Positions 1 to 5,984 are shown, counted from the stretch's first letter. The stretch: DNA of 6,905 bases from JBBSJT01 sp041691015 (GCA_041691015.1 JBEPVN010000101.1:1-6905), one strand, 5' to 3'. Notes: generated from the sequence alone by a model not told the origin. Translations and numbers: made by a program.

Positions 1-55
1 TAATCATTTGATGTGATTTTTCGAAGCGGAAAACAACTCAAAAACAACACCCTAG
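1..55. repeat. Left copy of a 55-bp terminal-type inverted repeat
   Basis: These bases are the reverse complement of 6788-6842 with one mismatch (base 5, C here against T in the right copy). Bases 6-55 match without interruption. The match ends at a CTAG: base 56 differs. The outer limit is unknown because the copy starts at the first base of the window. The inner end coincides with the point where the hsdR remnant loses its coding match, so this looks like the end of an inserted element or a recombination point. An IS or MITE end with a TA target is possible, but no transposase is visible in the window. Confidence 0.93.
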
Positions 56-573
56 GCATGGGTAAGCGTGGTGTTTTCATTGACAGCATTTTTAAGCTCA
101 ATAACAGCCAAAGGGAGACCATTAACAAATATGATGATATCAGGGCGACGATTGCGTTTATTTTCAACAATAGTGAATTGATTAACAGCTATAAAACTAT
201 TATTGGCGATATTTTTAAAGTCAATTAAATAAGCTTTATCTCCGGCAATGCTGCCGTCATCTCGAGTGTATTCAATATCGACTCCATCAACAAGCATACG
301 ATGAAATAAACTGTTATTTTCAACGAGATCAGGAGCTCGTGAGGAGATAACTTTTCGACATACATCCTTTAACATTTCAGATGAAATTTTGGGTTGATTG
401 CTTTTAATGAAGAAAGTAGCCTTCCTTCAAGAATAACATCTGAATAGCTTGTACGTTCTTGATTGAGACTGTCCGGAGCAATATCAGCTCCTTGAATTAA
501 TTCATAATCTAAGCTCTCAAGCCATGCATGTCGCTTGTTCAACTATGTCTTCTGAGAATCTTCCTTGATTCAT
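55..573 (-). pseudogene. hsdR: hsdR 5' remnant: type I restriction endonuclease R subunit, frameshifted and truncated
   Basis: An intact HsdR is the large nuclease/translocase subunit of a type I restriction-modification complex. Only the N-terminal HSDR_N nuclease domain survives, about 170 of the roughly 1000 residues usual for the family. Reading on the minus strand from ATG 573-571, the start (FSEDIVEQAT) is typical of HsdR. One frameshift follows near base 528, after which the frame reads AWLESLDYELIQGADIAPD. A second lies in the T run at 387-390 and is restored by adding one base, giving INPK then ISSEML. The last piece (375 to 55) keeps the PD-(D/E)xK nuclease signature, RPDIII followed by AVIELKN. 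Coding similarity stops at the inverted repeat, where the family would continue with a [FY]NQLQTYK-like stretch. No helicase motors and no hsdS or hsdM are present. The gene is dead as a restriction enzyme. Confidence 0.85.
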
Positions 574-580
574 ATTTTAT

Positions 581-709
581 AAAACCAGTCACGCGTTTAC
601 CTTTTACAAGAGGTTGTCCCTTGTAGGTTACATGTTGGAGGACACCTGGTGCATGGCATACTAAGGCAATAAATTTATTTGAATTGTAGAACGATTCTTT
701 AAACCCGTT
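581..709 (-). pseudogene. Internal fragment of a DJ-1/PfpI-family (type 1 glutamine amidotransferase-like) gene
   Basis: About 43 residues in one minus-strand frame match the part of DJ-1/PfpI proteins around the nucleophile elbow. The piece FIALVCHAPGVLQHV carries the characteristic Cys in a CHxP context, and GQPLVKGKRVTGF is the conserved segment that follows it. The N-terminal Rossmann part and the C-terminus are both missing. After VTGF the frame runs directly into the 5' end of the hsdR remnant, whose ATG lies 8 bases further on, so a deletion appears to have joined the two genes. An open frame starting at GTG 763 covers the fragment (74 codons), but its first 18 and last 13 residues do not look like the family. 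Treated as debris, not as a working gene. Confidence 0.7.
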
Positions 710-796
710 GATGCCATTAAGCAAAAAGCTTTCAATAACTCCAGTTATGTTACATTTCCTCACGGCGGATGAAGATACAGGAATTCCGGTGGTAAA

Positions 797-1099
797 TTAT
801 TCGTATCTTCTATAAAGGCAATGTCCTTCCTGTTCCAGAGGTTCTGGGTACGGAAGAATTTTTACCACATAACTGGAATTAAATGTCGGGGGTGAAAAAT
901 CTGATAAAACGTACCCATATATAAGTTCAACAAGTCGTTTTTCATCCTCCGACAAAAGTTGATCATAATAAAAAATAAGCATGTAAGATGTATTATTTTT
1001 AAATGACAGGCGTAGCGATCTCAAATTTGGAGTAACTTTACCAACAAGGCTTTGTTGAACACATGAAAATAATTTTAAAAATCCTTTGGGAGGTATCAT
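797..1099 (-). CDS. Probable second immunity protein (paralog of the toxin-adjacent gene)
   Basis: This 100-residue protein has no signal peptide or membrane segment, so it is predicted cytoplasmic. It aligns without gaps to the protein encoded immediately upstream (1128-1451) over 100 residues, with about 38 identities. Shared blocks are VTPNLR (residues 22-27), IFYYD (42-46), LSE (49-51), the LSDF/LADF region and the C-terminal YRR-aromatic-E. It lies 28 bp downstream of its paralog in the same direction, with no terminator between, so it should be co-transcribed with the toxin. No clear Shine-Dalgarno precedes the ATG. Tandem, diverged immunity genes after a toxin are typical of polymorphic toxin loci; the extra copy may neutralise a variant toxin from a competitor. 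The sequence weakly recalls a family of small immunity-type proteins with a VTPNLR...FYxDG...ADFP pattern, but I cannot name it. The immunity role is inferred from position and paralogy. Confidence 0.7.
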   Translation of the reverse strand: MIPPKGFLKLFSCVQQSLVGKVTPNLRSLRLSFKNNTSYMLIFYYDQLLSEDEKRLVELIYGYVLSDFSPPTFNSSYVVKILPYPEPLEQEGHCLYRRYE

Positions 1100-1127
1100 A
1101 ATTTTTTAGCTGTTTGTATTTAAATAA

Positions 1128-1451
1128 TTACTCAAAGGGATTATAGTCTTTTTCGAAGCGTCTGTAAACACAATATCCATTTTCTGAAATTTTATTGGGA
1201 TGAGGAAGTGCAGTTATTGAAAAATCGGTACTGTAAAAAGGTGAAGGAAAATCTGCTAAAATATCTGTATCTACTAGACTGGCAAGTTCCTCTTCTGTTT
1301 CAGAAAAAAGCTTGTCGTAATAAAAAACTAGCTTGAATGAATTCATGTTTTCCAATTGAACAAATACTGCTCTAAGATTTGGTGTAACATTTCCTAACAT
1401 TCCTCGTTGTATTGTACAAAAAATGTCTATTAATTTTTCTGGTAAAATCAT
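1128..1451 (-). CDS. Probable cognate immunity protein of the Ntox50-type toxin
   Basis: This 107-residue cytoplasmic protein is encoded directly after the toxin gene: the toxin stop TAA (1454-1452) is followed without a gap by this ATG (1451-1449). The stop-start abutment and an AAGGTAG-like ribosome site inside the last toxin codons suggest translational coupling, which would ensure immunity is made with the toxin. Conserved blocks shared with the downstream paralog are VTPNLR (22-27), VFYYD (42-46), FSE (49-51), LADF (65-68), LPHP (82-85) and the YRRFE end (96-100). The acidic centre (ETEEEL...DTD) could face a basic, RNA-binding toxin surface; that is conjecture. Seven residues (KDYNPFE) extend past the paralog's end. 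The family is not named with confidence; the role comes from context. Confidence 0.77.
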   Translation of the reverse strand: MILPEKLIDIFCTIQRGMLGNVTPNLRAVFVQLENMNSFKLVFYYDKLFSETEEELASLVDTDILADFPSPFYSTDFSITALPHPNKISENGYCVYRRFEKDYNPFE

Positions 1452-3083
1452 TTACAAGCTACCTTTTGGATTGGGATTTGAAGGAACAATATGTGCGCCT
1501 TTTGCCCCATAATGTATAGTTCCTCTAGTTGTTGGTAATGAAATTGTGCCTTCTTTATTTGTCCAAATTCCAATGTGTTCTTTAAAATCGAGAGTTTCTT
1601 TATATCCTGGTTTTCCAAAAAATCCTCTTTCTGGATGTCCCGTACCTGCAAATTGCTTTAACAAACTTTCTGGATCTTGATGCTGCCAAATACTTCCGGT
1701 TTTAATAAAGTCATTATGACCAAAAATATGTTTATGATGTGCATCAAAATTGTACTTTACAGTTTTTAAATATAATTTGCGCTTATCTGCATGAGTTAGC
1801 GAAGATGATATTATTGCTTCCTTGTGTGCAGCTGAAAGAGACATTGCCTCTAAATTGCATATCCTATTTGCATTTTTTAAATTTCGATATGAATTCAAAG
1901 CTTTTAAAGCCGTGCTACCCCCAAATATTTCCACACCATACTTACCGAACGCATAACCAATAGTTTCGCCTAACTCTTTATCGTTTAGATTAGCATAATT
2001 ATCAAAGATAATTTTCATTTGTTCAACGTAATCATCGATTTTTTCTTCATCGATTGTTTTACAATAGTTAATTGTATATTCACACATTTCGTAGCAAGCA
2101 TTTGCAAAATTTTCACTTGATTCTAAAGGTGTTTGAATACCAACCCACAAAGCTGACCCTAATCCGTAAGTACTGCTACAAAGAGATGGAATAAAGTCAA
2201 CAATTGCTTCACTGGATCCCTTGCATAGGCTACCCATTAGTGCTAATACAAAATCTTCAGGGGCTTGTTTTTGTGATAAAGAAAGATTTATTTCATAATC
2301 AGATAATTTGAAATCAGTAATAGCCTCATCAAAATTACCTTTTTCAAAATAAGCAAAGGAACGATTAAGATATGCTTCTTTATTTTGTGGATCCTTTTGG
2401 ATTAATTCCGATAAGGTTTCAATTGCATTATCATAATCAAATAATTCGAGATAAGATTGTCCAAGTAAAAGCAGTTCCTGAGGTTGAATTTGATTATAAT
2501 TATTTTGATTTTTACGAATATTGATGTATTTTTCAGTACATTGCATTGCTTCTTCGACATTACCAGAAGTATATGCTAAAAATCCATGATCATATAAAGT
2601 TAAAGGATTATGATGGCCAGAACTATAACAACATAAATACAATCTTCTATAGTCTTTTTTAATTATTTCGTTAAAATGATAATTTTTATCAATTAATTCA
2701 GAAAAAAATTCTCTTGCTATTTCAATGTCCGAACTACATGAGTCAGAATATCTTAAACAGTCTTTGATTTTGCAACTTAATCCATTTAAACAGGATTCAT
2801 TGTACGCTTTTAAGTTATTGTAATGTTCAAAATAATATGTGGGTTTTCTGATAATTTTTTTTCTTATTTCTAAGTTTATTAGATGATTTGCATATAAATA
2901 ACCTTTAGGATCTTCTGCATTAATAAAAAATCCGGTAAATATATTCCTAATTCTGTTTGGTTTAAAACAGTAACACCTTAATTGAGTTGGACTTTTTGTA
3001 ATTGCTGAAGGTGATTCTGAAAAACATGTTAAAATTGTAAATATATAAAAAAATGTGAAAAGTTTAGTAATTCGATTAATCAT
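1452..3083 (-). CDS. Exported TPR protein with C-terminal polymorphic toxin type 50 (Ntox50-like) domain
   Basis: Predicted secreted toxin of 543 residues. Residues 1-20 form a signal peptide (KLFTFFYIFTILTC); Cys20 is a poor lipobox. TPR-like helices follow at about 163-190, 203-232 and 237-262 (GQSYLELFDYDNAIETL, then AYFEKGNFDEAITDF). A hydrophobic linker at about 290-410 includes YAFGKYGVEIFGGSTALKAL and NLKNANRICNLEAM, resembling pre-toxin regions of chlamydial TPR toxins. The last ~100 residues (441-543) match my memory of Ntox50: HHKHIFGHNDF, LLKQFAGTGHP, KPGYKETLDF, IG-W, LPTTRGTIHY, GAHIVP. I recall that family as a BECR-fold ribonuclease toxin, so RNA is the probable target; H449, H450, H452, H456, H524 and T518/T519/R520 are candidate active-site residues. 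All 16 cysteines lie before residue 410. TGAGGAT (3097-3091), 7 bases before the ATG, supports this start. Immunity genes follow immediately. Confidence 0.82.
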   Translation of the reverse strand: MINRITKLFTFFYIFTILTCFSESPSAITKSPTQLRCYCFKPNRIRNIFTGFFINAEDPKGYLYANHLINLEIRKKIIRKPTYYFEHYNNLKAYNESCLNGLSCKIKDCLRYSDSCSSDIEIAREFFSELIDKNYHFNEIIKKDYRRLYLCCYSSGHHNPLTLYDHGFLAYTSGNVEEAMQCTEKYINIRKNQNNYNQIQPQELLLLGQSYLELFDYDNAIETLSELIQKDPQNKEAYLNRSFAYFEKGNFDEAITDFKLSDYEINLSLSQKQAPEDFVLALMGSLCKGSSEAIVDFIPSLCSSTYGLGSALWVGIQTPLESSENFANACYEMCEYTINYCKTIDEEKIDDYVEQMKIIFDNYANLNDKELGETIGYAFGKYGVEIFGGSTALKALNSYRNLKNANRICNLEAMSLSAAHKEAIISSSLTHADKRKLYLKTVKYNFDAHHKHIFGHNDFIKTGSIWQHQDPESLLKQFAGTGHPERGFFGKPGYKETLDFKEHIGIWTNKEGTISLPTTRGTIHYGAKGAHIVPSNPNPKGSL

Positions 3084-3135
3084 TATTATAATCCTCAGTA
3101 TGAATTTTGAAGCATAATTTCAAGGGGTCATGAAT

Positions 3136-3474
3136 TTAAGCGATAGGCTTTACAAAAATGCCTATGAACCCGTATTCATTGATGTTATCTTTAGCGCTCC
3201 AAAGATAATGAATTTCTAGCGCTTCTTCCATTGTTTTAATACCGGGCAAAGATTTTTCTAGAGTTGTTTCTTCGAGATATTTTTCAACAGATGGGTATTG
3301 ACGAACATCTTCGACTACTGCCATAAAATTATCAGTGCCATTCGTAAAATGAATTTTATCGCCTACTTTAATTTTCTTAAAAAGATGAGTGGCTTTTCTG
3401 CCTTCAACGGTTTTGATTCCTTGGCGAATTAATGAAAACCAAGGTTCTTTTGTGTGGAAATTGTGTGTTGTCAT
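3136..3474 (-). CDS. ASCH-domain (PUA-like) small protein
   Basis: This 112-residue protein resembles the ASCH family, a PUA-like beta-barrel fold thought to bind RNA or modified nucleosides; E. coli YqfB, an N4-acetylcytidine amidohydrolase, belongs to the broader group. Visible signatures are EPWFSLIRQGIKTVEGR (10-26), with the conserved G-x-K-T-x-E-x-R arrangement (K21, E24, R26), then KVGDKIHF (36-43) in a barrel strand and the C-terminal strand YGFIGIF. The length is normal for a stand-alone ASCH protein. There is no Shine-Dalgarno before the ATG. The T tract of the tRNA-Leu terminator ends only 22 bp upstream, leaving no room for a full promoter, so expression may depend on terminator read-through or on a weak AT-rich promoter overlapping it. 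The toxin gene starts 52 bp downstream in the same direction; shared transcription is possible. The substrate is unknown. Confidence 0.8.
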   Translation of the reverse strand: MTTHNFHTKEPWFSLIRQGIKTVEGRKATHLFKKIKVGDKIHFTNGTDNFMAVVEDVRQYPSVEKYLEETTLEKSLPGIKTMEEALEIHYLWSAKDNINEYGFIGIFVKPIA

Positions 3475-3496
3475 GATATTTTTTTTTGTAAAATGT

Positions 3497-3527
3497 AAAA
3501 AAAAACCGAATGGTTACCCATTCGGTT
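3497..3527 (-). terminator. Rho-independent terminator of tRNA-Leu
   Basis: A perfect 10-bp stem (3504-3513 with 3518-3527, AACCGAATGG) closes a 4-base loop. On the minus strand it is followed by a run of T (A run at 3497-3505 on the plus strand). It begins 7 bases after the tRNA 3' end and stands just before the ASCH gene. Confidence 0.93.
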
Positions 3528-3533
3528 AATAAT

Positions 3534-3616
3534 TGCCGATGACCGGACTCGAACCAGCACTTAGTTGCCCAAAGTAGATTTTGAGTCTACCGCGTCTACC
3601 ATTCCGCCACATCGGC
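3534..3616 (-). tRNA. tRNA-Leu, anticodon CAA
   Basis: The 83-nt minus-strand sequence folds as a class II tRNA. The acceptor stem is GCCGATG with CATCGGC and discriminator A. The D-arm is GGCGGAATGGTAGACGC. The anticodon stem GTAGA/TCTAC encloses the loop CTCAAAA, giving anticodon CAA (reads UUG, leucine). A variable region of about 15 nt follows, then the T-arm with TTCGAGT loop. The 3' CCA is not encoded (AATT follows), so it must be added enzymatically. A promoter lies upstream and a strong terminator downstream, so this is a single-gene unit. tRNA-Leu genes are common integration sites, but no duplicated tRNA 3' end was seen in the window. Confidence 0.97.
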
Positions 3617-3635
3617 ATGTATGATGTGAAGTGAC

Positions 3636-3664
3636 AGAATAGCTAAAAAAGGCTTTTGATGCAA
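3636..3664 (-). promoter_or_regulatory. Predicted promoter of tRNA-Leu
   Basis: On the minus strand a -35-like TTGCAT (3664-3659) is separated by exactly 17 bp from a -10-like TATTCT (3641-3636). The -10 box ends 19 bases before the tRNA 5' end. The promoter sits downstream of the terminator of the 402-residue gene, which agrees with independent transcription of the tRNA. Confidence 0.6.
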
Positions 3665-3673
3665 GATGTTTTC

Positions 3674-3707
3674 AAAAAATTTGCGCTTAAAATTATTTAA
3701 GCGCAAA
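3674..3707 (-). terminator. Rho-independent terminator of the 402-residue gene
   Basis: A perfect 12-bp stem (3680-3691 with 3696-3707, core GCGCTTAA) closes a 4-base loop. On the minus strand it is followed by six T (A run at 3674-3679). It starts 15 bases after the stop codon of the gene at 3723-4931. Confidence 0.93.
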
Positions 3708-3722
3708 ATTTTAGACATGTGC

Positions 3723-4931
3723 TTATCTTGAGACATCGCCAACGATGATTCTGTCAAAATAATTAGCTCTTGTTTGACTCGCCACTTGTTCATTTAAGAC
3801 ATTTTCCAAGACGTCGGTAAAATGAAGATACTTTTCACCCTCAGGGATTAACTTAGAAGGGGACTTATCATGATTGATTTTTTTAGCATGATCCAATTTA
3901 TCCATGCCATCAAATTTGGCATTAAGGCCTGTTGCGGCTCTTCCAAGAATCACCACGTTTTTGTTCAAAGCATGTGCTGTATCCAAAGTCCCTGCAAGAG
4001 TGGCACCTATGCATTTTGTGAAAAAGTCATAATCCGCTGATGCCTTTTCGTTTTTTGTTCTTGTCATGGTGCCGTTAAGTTTTGGAATTTTATTTCCATT
4101 GGCATCTTTTAAATCGCTTTTTCTATCAAGGGTTTTTTCAAAAGAATCCTGGGTATTTACTGCGCCGGCAAAAATTAAAGTGACACGTATTTTTTGAGAA
4201 GTATCGAGCATTTTGTCTGCCACTAAATTATCTCTTATTATTAACGTGTGTTCATTTTCAGGTCTTTTTACTACAAGACTAAGTTCAGCTTCATGTTGTA
4301 CATACATGCTTCTATAAATATCTGAATCGGTACCATTTCTAAAATTGATATTATCTGGAACAGTGATACTGCCAACAGCATTGTCAGTCATGTCTTTCAT
4401 ACCCCAAGGATACTGTATGGATTCATAAAACGTTTGCTGATCAAGGATAATAGCAACTGTTTTTTCTTTTTCGCGAGCGACCGGTACATAATCATCATTC
4501 ATCAAGTTTTCATTGATAAATCCGCATTTTGTTCCGACCATATTAGCTATCAATGCTTCTTCCTGACCCTTGAATGCTAAAGTAGCGAGGCTGACAAAGC
4601 ACATTTTGGCTTCAAATTCAGGATGCGTTTCCTGGACCCATTTTACAAGTCTTTGCTGACGAGGCTCTGGTCTGCCAACTGCTCCACAAGGTGATCCTCG
4701 ATTAGCTAAAACCATGACTGCAATGTCCTTTTGATCGACTCCCGCATTTTTTAATTGAAAAGCAATGTTGACAGTTCCACCAAAATCGAGCATTTTTTCA
4801 ACTGTAGCCGCCACATCTCTTGGCATTGCTTGATTATAAGTTGCATTCACTGCATTTCCTATAATATTAACTTGGCGCACTTCAATTTTCGGATAGTGGA
4901 TTTGAGAATATGACATGGATTGAATTGCCAT
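3723..4931 (-). CDS. Conserved-looking 402-residue protein, possible divergent PARG-like macrodomain
   Basis: I do not recognise this protein directly. Four blocks occur in the same order as in microbial PARG-like macrodomains of the TIGR02452 type: IAVMVLANRGSPCGAV (70-85), where the family has a NFA..NPGGG loop; PEPRQQRL (88-95), where it has QEESL; VGSITVPDNINFRNG (186-200) and VTLIFAGAVN (250-259), where it has YSPDVPVFRD and a VDVITSAAPN-like strand; and CIGATLAGTLDTAHALNKNV followed by VILGRAATG (307-335), where it has R..VL..A...G...LVLGAxGCG. If homologous, it would bind ADP-ribose-type ligands, but the catalytic Glu pair appears as Q93-R94, so hydrolysis is doubtful. No signal peptide or membrane helix is visible. 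The start is well fixed: CTCCTT at 4940-4945 is a perfect AAGGAG Shine-Dalgarno 8 bases upstream. It is a single-gene unit with its own promoter and terminator. A chlamydial effector or an unrelated family remain alternatives. Confidence 0.9.
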   Translation of the reverse strand: MAIQSMSYSQIHYPKIEVRQVNIIGNAVNATYNQAMPRDVAATVEKMLDFGGTVNIAFQLKNAGVDQKDIAVMVLANRGSPCGAVGRPEPRQQRLVKWVQETHPEFEAKMCFVSLATLAFKGQEEALIANMVGTKCGFINENLMNDDYVPVAREKEKTVAIILDQQTFYESIQYPWGMKDMTDNAVGSITVPDNINFRNGTDSDIYRSMYVQHEAELSLVVKRPENEHTLIIRDNLVADKMLDTSQKIRVTLIFAGAVNTQDSFEKTLDRKSDLKDANGNKIPKLNGTMTRTKNEKASADYDFFTKCIGATLAGTLDTAHALNKNVVILGRAATGLNAKFDGMDKLDHAKKINHDKSPSKLIPEGEKYLHFTDVLENVLNEQVASQTRANYFDRIIVGDVSR

Positions 4932-4939
4932 AGTATTTA

Positions 4940-4945
4940 CTCCTT
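4940..4945 (-). promoter_or_regulatory. Strong ribosome binding site for the 402-residue gene
   Basis: AAGGAG on the minus strand, 8 bases before ATG 4931. It is the best Shine-Dalgarno in the window and fixes the start of that gene. Confidence 0.85.
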
Positions 4946-5007
4946 AAGTAACTTATTTTGATAGAGATATTAAGAATTATTTTAATTTGTTAATCTTAAT
5001 ATAAATG

Positions 5008-5019
5008 ACCCTTTAGGGT
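5008..5019. promoter_or_regulatory. Operator-like palindrome ACCCTTTAGGGT
   Basis: Perfect 5-bp arms (ACCCT/AGGGT) around TT, the only GC-containing palindrome in a very AT-rich leader. It would lie about +7 to +18 from the transcription start implied by the promoter at 5032-5061, a position suited to a repressor. No regulator gene is next to it, so the role is conjecture. Confidence 0.3.
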
Positions 5020-5031
5020 AATTTGCACGAC

Positions 5032-5061
5032 ATATTAAGCAAATAATTGGATATAAGTCAA
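5032..5061 (-). promoter_or_regulatory. Predicted promoter of the 402-residue gene
   Basis: On the minus strand, -35 TTGACT (5061-5056) and -10 TAATAT (5037-5032) are separated by 18 bp; each differs from the sigma-70 consensus at one position. The implied start near 5025 gives a leader of about 94 nt before the ATG at 4931. The 180-bp gap at 4932-5111 otherwise holds only the palindrome and the ribosome site; no convincing terminator for the upstream gene was seen. Confidence 0.6.
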
Positions 5062-5111
5062 AGTTTTAACTTTTAAGTAAACATTTTTTTATGCAAAGTG
5101 TTTAAGATGAG

Positions 5112-5945
5112 TTATTTTCTTAAAAAATTTTGATTGGCTTCCTTCCATGAATAAACAACTCTCTCATCTTTATGCCTATCGTAGCGAACCTGTATGCTGA
5201 TGTAGGGGTATGGATGGCGATTATCAAAGTCGCGGCCTTCTTTTTTTTTGAAGAGTTTTACGTAAATTTCCTTGTTATAGATCGGCGGGGTTGAAACATT
5301 GGTATCTTCTTTTTCGTAAGTGCTAAATTCTGCCCATTCTTTTTTAGTGCCGTAGGCTTTATCGAGTTTATAGAACTCTTGAATGAGCTCTATTATGGTT
5401 TCTGGTTCTTCTTCCATACCTTGGATATAGAAAGAAACTTCTGCGCCTATCATATGTTTGGAATATTGATTAGCAGGAGTCTGGTCAGAGTAGGTGTTGT
5501 GCTCTGGACATCTATGACCGCAGGTGATGACAACACGTTTTTCTGTTTTCATCTGGAGGTAATTTAGCAAATCGATTAAAATAGGGTAGATAAATTCTTT
5601 TCCGTCCCGTAAAGGCAAGGAATGTTTTTCAGAGCCATTGCAATCATAAAAACGCTCTGCCTGATTTTTGATGAGGGATTGACGGGGAGGATTTAAGCTG
5701 CTTCCTTTGCATCGGAAATATTCCTTTGTGACAAGAGGGTAGCTGCCATTAACACCGATTTCCCAAGGGTAGGGTTTTGGCTTTTGTCTTTTTAGCGGCT
5801 CTTGCACAAAATAGCTTTCCTGATGAGTCCGGTAAATGAATTCGGCTTTTTGGTTGACATGCCGGTCTTTACTTTCCTCATCTTGAGATGAGCAGCTAAA
5901 ACATAAAAGAAGTATGAAAAATAATAATTTGGATTCTGTTTTCAT
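5112..5945 (-). CDS. Exported M15 (D-Ala-D-Ala carboxypeptidase-like) protein with missing metal ligands
   Basis: This 277-residue protein begins with a lipoprotein-like signal (KLLFFILLLCFSCSS); C18 or C15 could be lipidated, though neither box is canonical. The centre matches the M15/YcbK pattern SGYR..HN......S.H..G.A.D: VVITCGHRCPEHN (138-150), then NQYSKHMIGAEVSF (159-172). Functional M15 enzymes bind zinc through the His and Asp of SxHxxGxAxD and a later His in a [VI]HxD/Q strand. Here H164 and G167 remain, but the Asp position is S171, and the strand PYISIQVRYD (247-256) has S250 where the last His would be. A catalytically dead, peptidoglycan-binding or structural envelope role is therefore more likely than peptidase activity. 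The ATG has no clear Shine-Dalgarno but places the signal peptide correctly. It is divergent from the HAD gene, 39 bp away. Confidence 0.85.
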   Translation of the reverse strand: MKTESKLLFFILLLCFSCSSQDEESKDRHVNQKAEFIYRTHQESYFVQEPLKRQKPKPYPWEIGVNGSYPLVTKEYFRCKGSSLNPPRQSLIKNQAERFYDCNGSEKHSLPLRDGKEFIYPILIDLLNYLQMKTEKRVVITCGHRCPEHNTYSDQTPANQYSKHMIGAEVSFYIQGMEEEPETIIELIQEFYKLDKAYGTKKEWAEFSTYEKEDTNVSTPPIYNKEIYVKLFKKKEGRDFDNRHPYPYISIQVRYDRHKDERVVYSWKEANQNFLRK

Positions 5946-5984
5946 AAGATTTACAGTTTGTTAAAAAAGAGATTAAAAAGCAAT

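Noticed and set aside
13..228. Plus-strand 71-codon frame starting in the left repeat
   Set aside because: Antisense to the clearly HsdR-like reading and not similar to any family I know.
1448..1651. Minus-strand 67-codon frame inside the 3' end of the toxin gene
   Set aside because: Entirely within the Ntox50-like coding region in another frame; a shadow.
3050..3110. TATAAT-like sequence just before the toxin ATG
   Set aside because: It lies between the Shine-Dalgarno and the start codon, so a transcript from it would lack the ATG.
3534..3616. tRNA-Leu as an integration site for a genomic island
   Set aside because: No integrase and no duplicated tRNA 3' end could be found in the window.
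5958..5984. TTG start giving the HAD protein nine extra residues
   Set aside because: No ribosome site, and the extension adds only a basic lysine-rich stretch before a normal HAD N-terminus.
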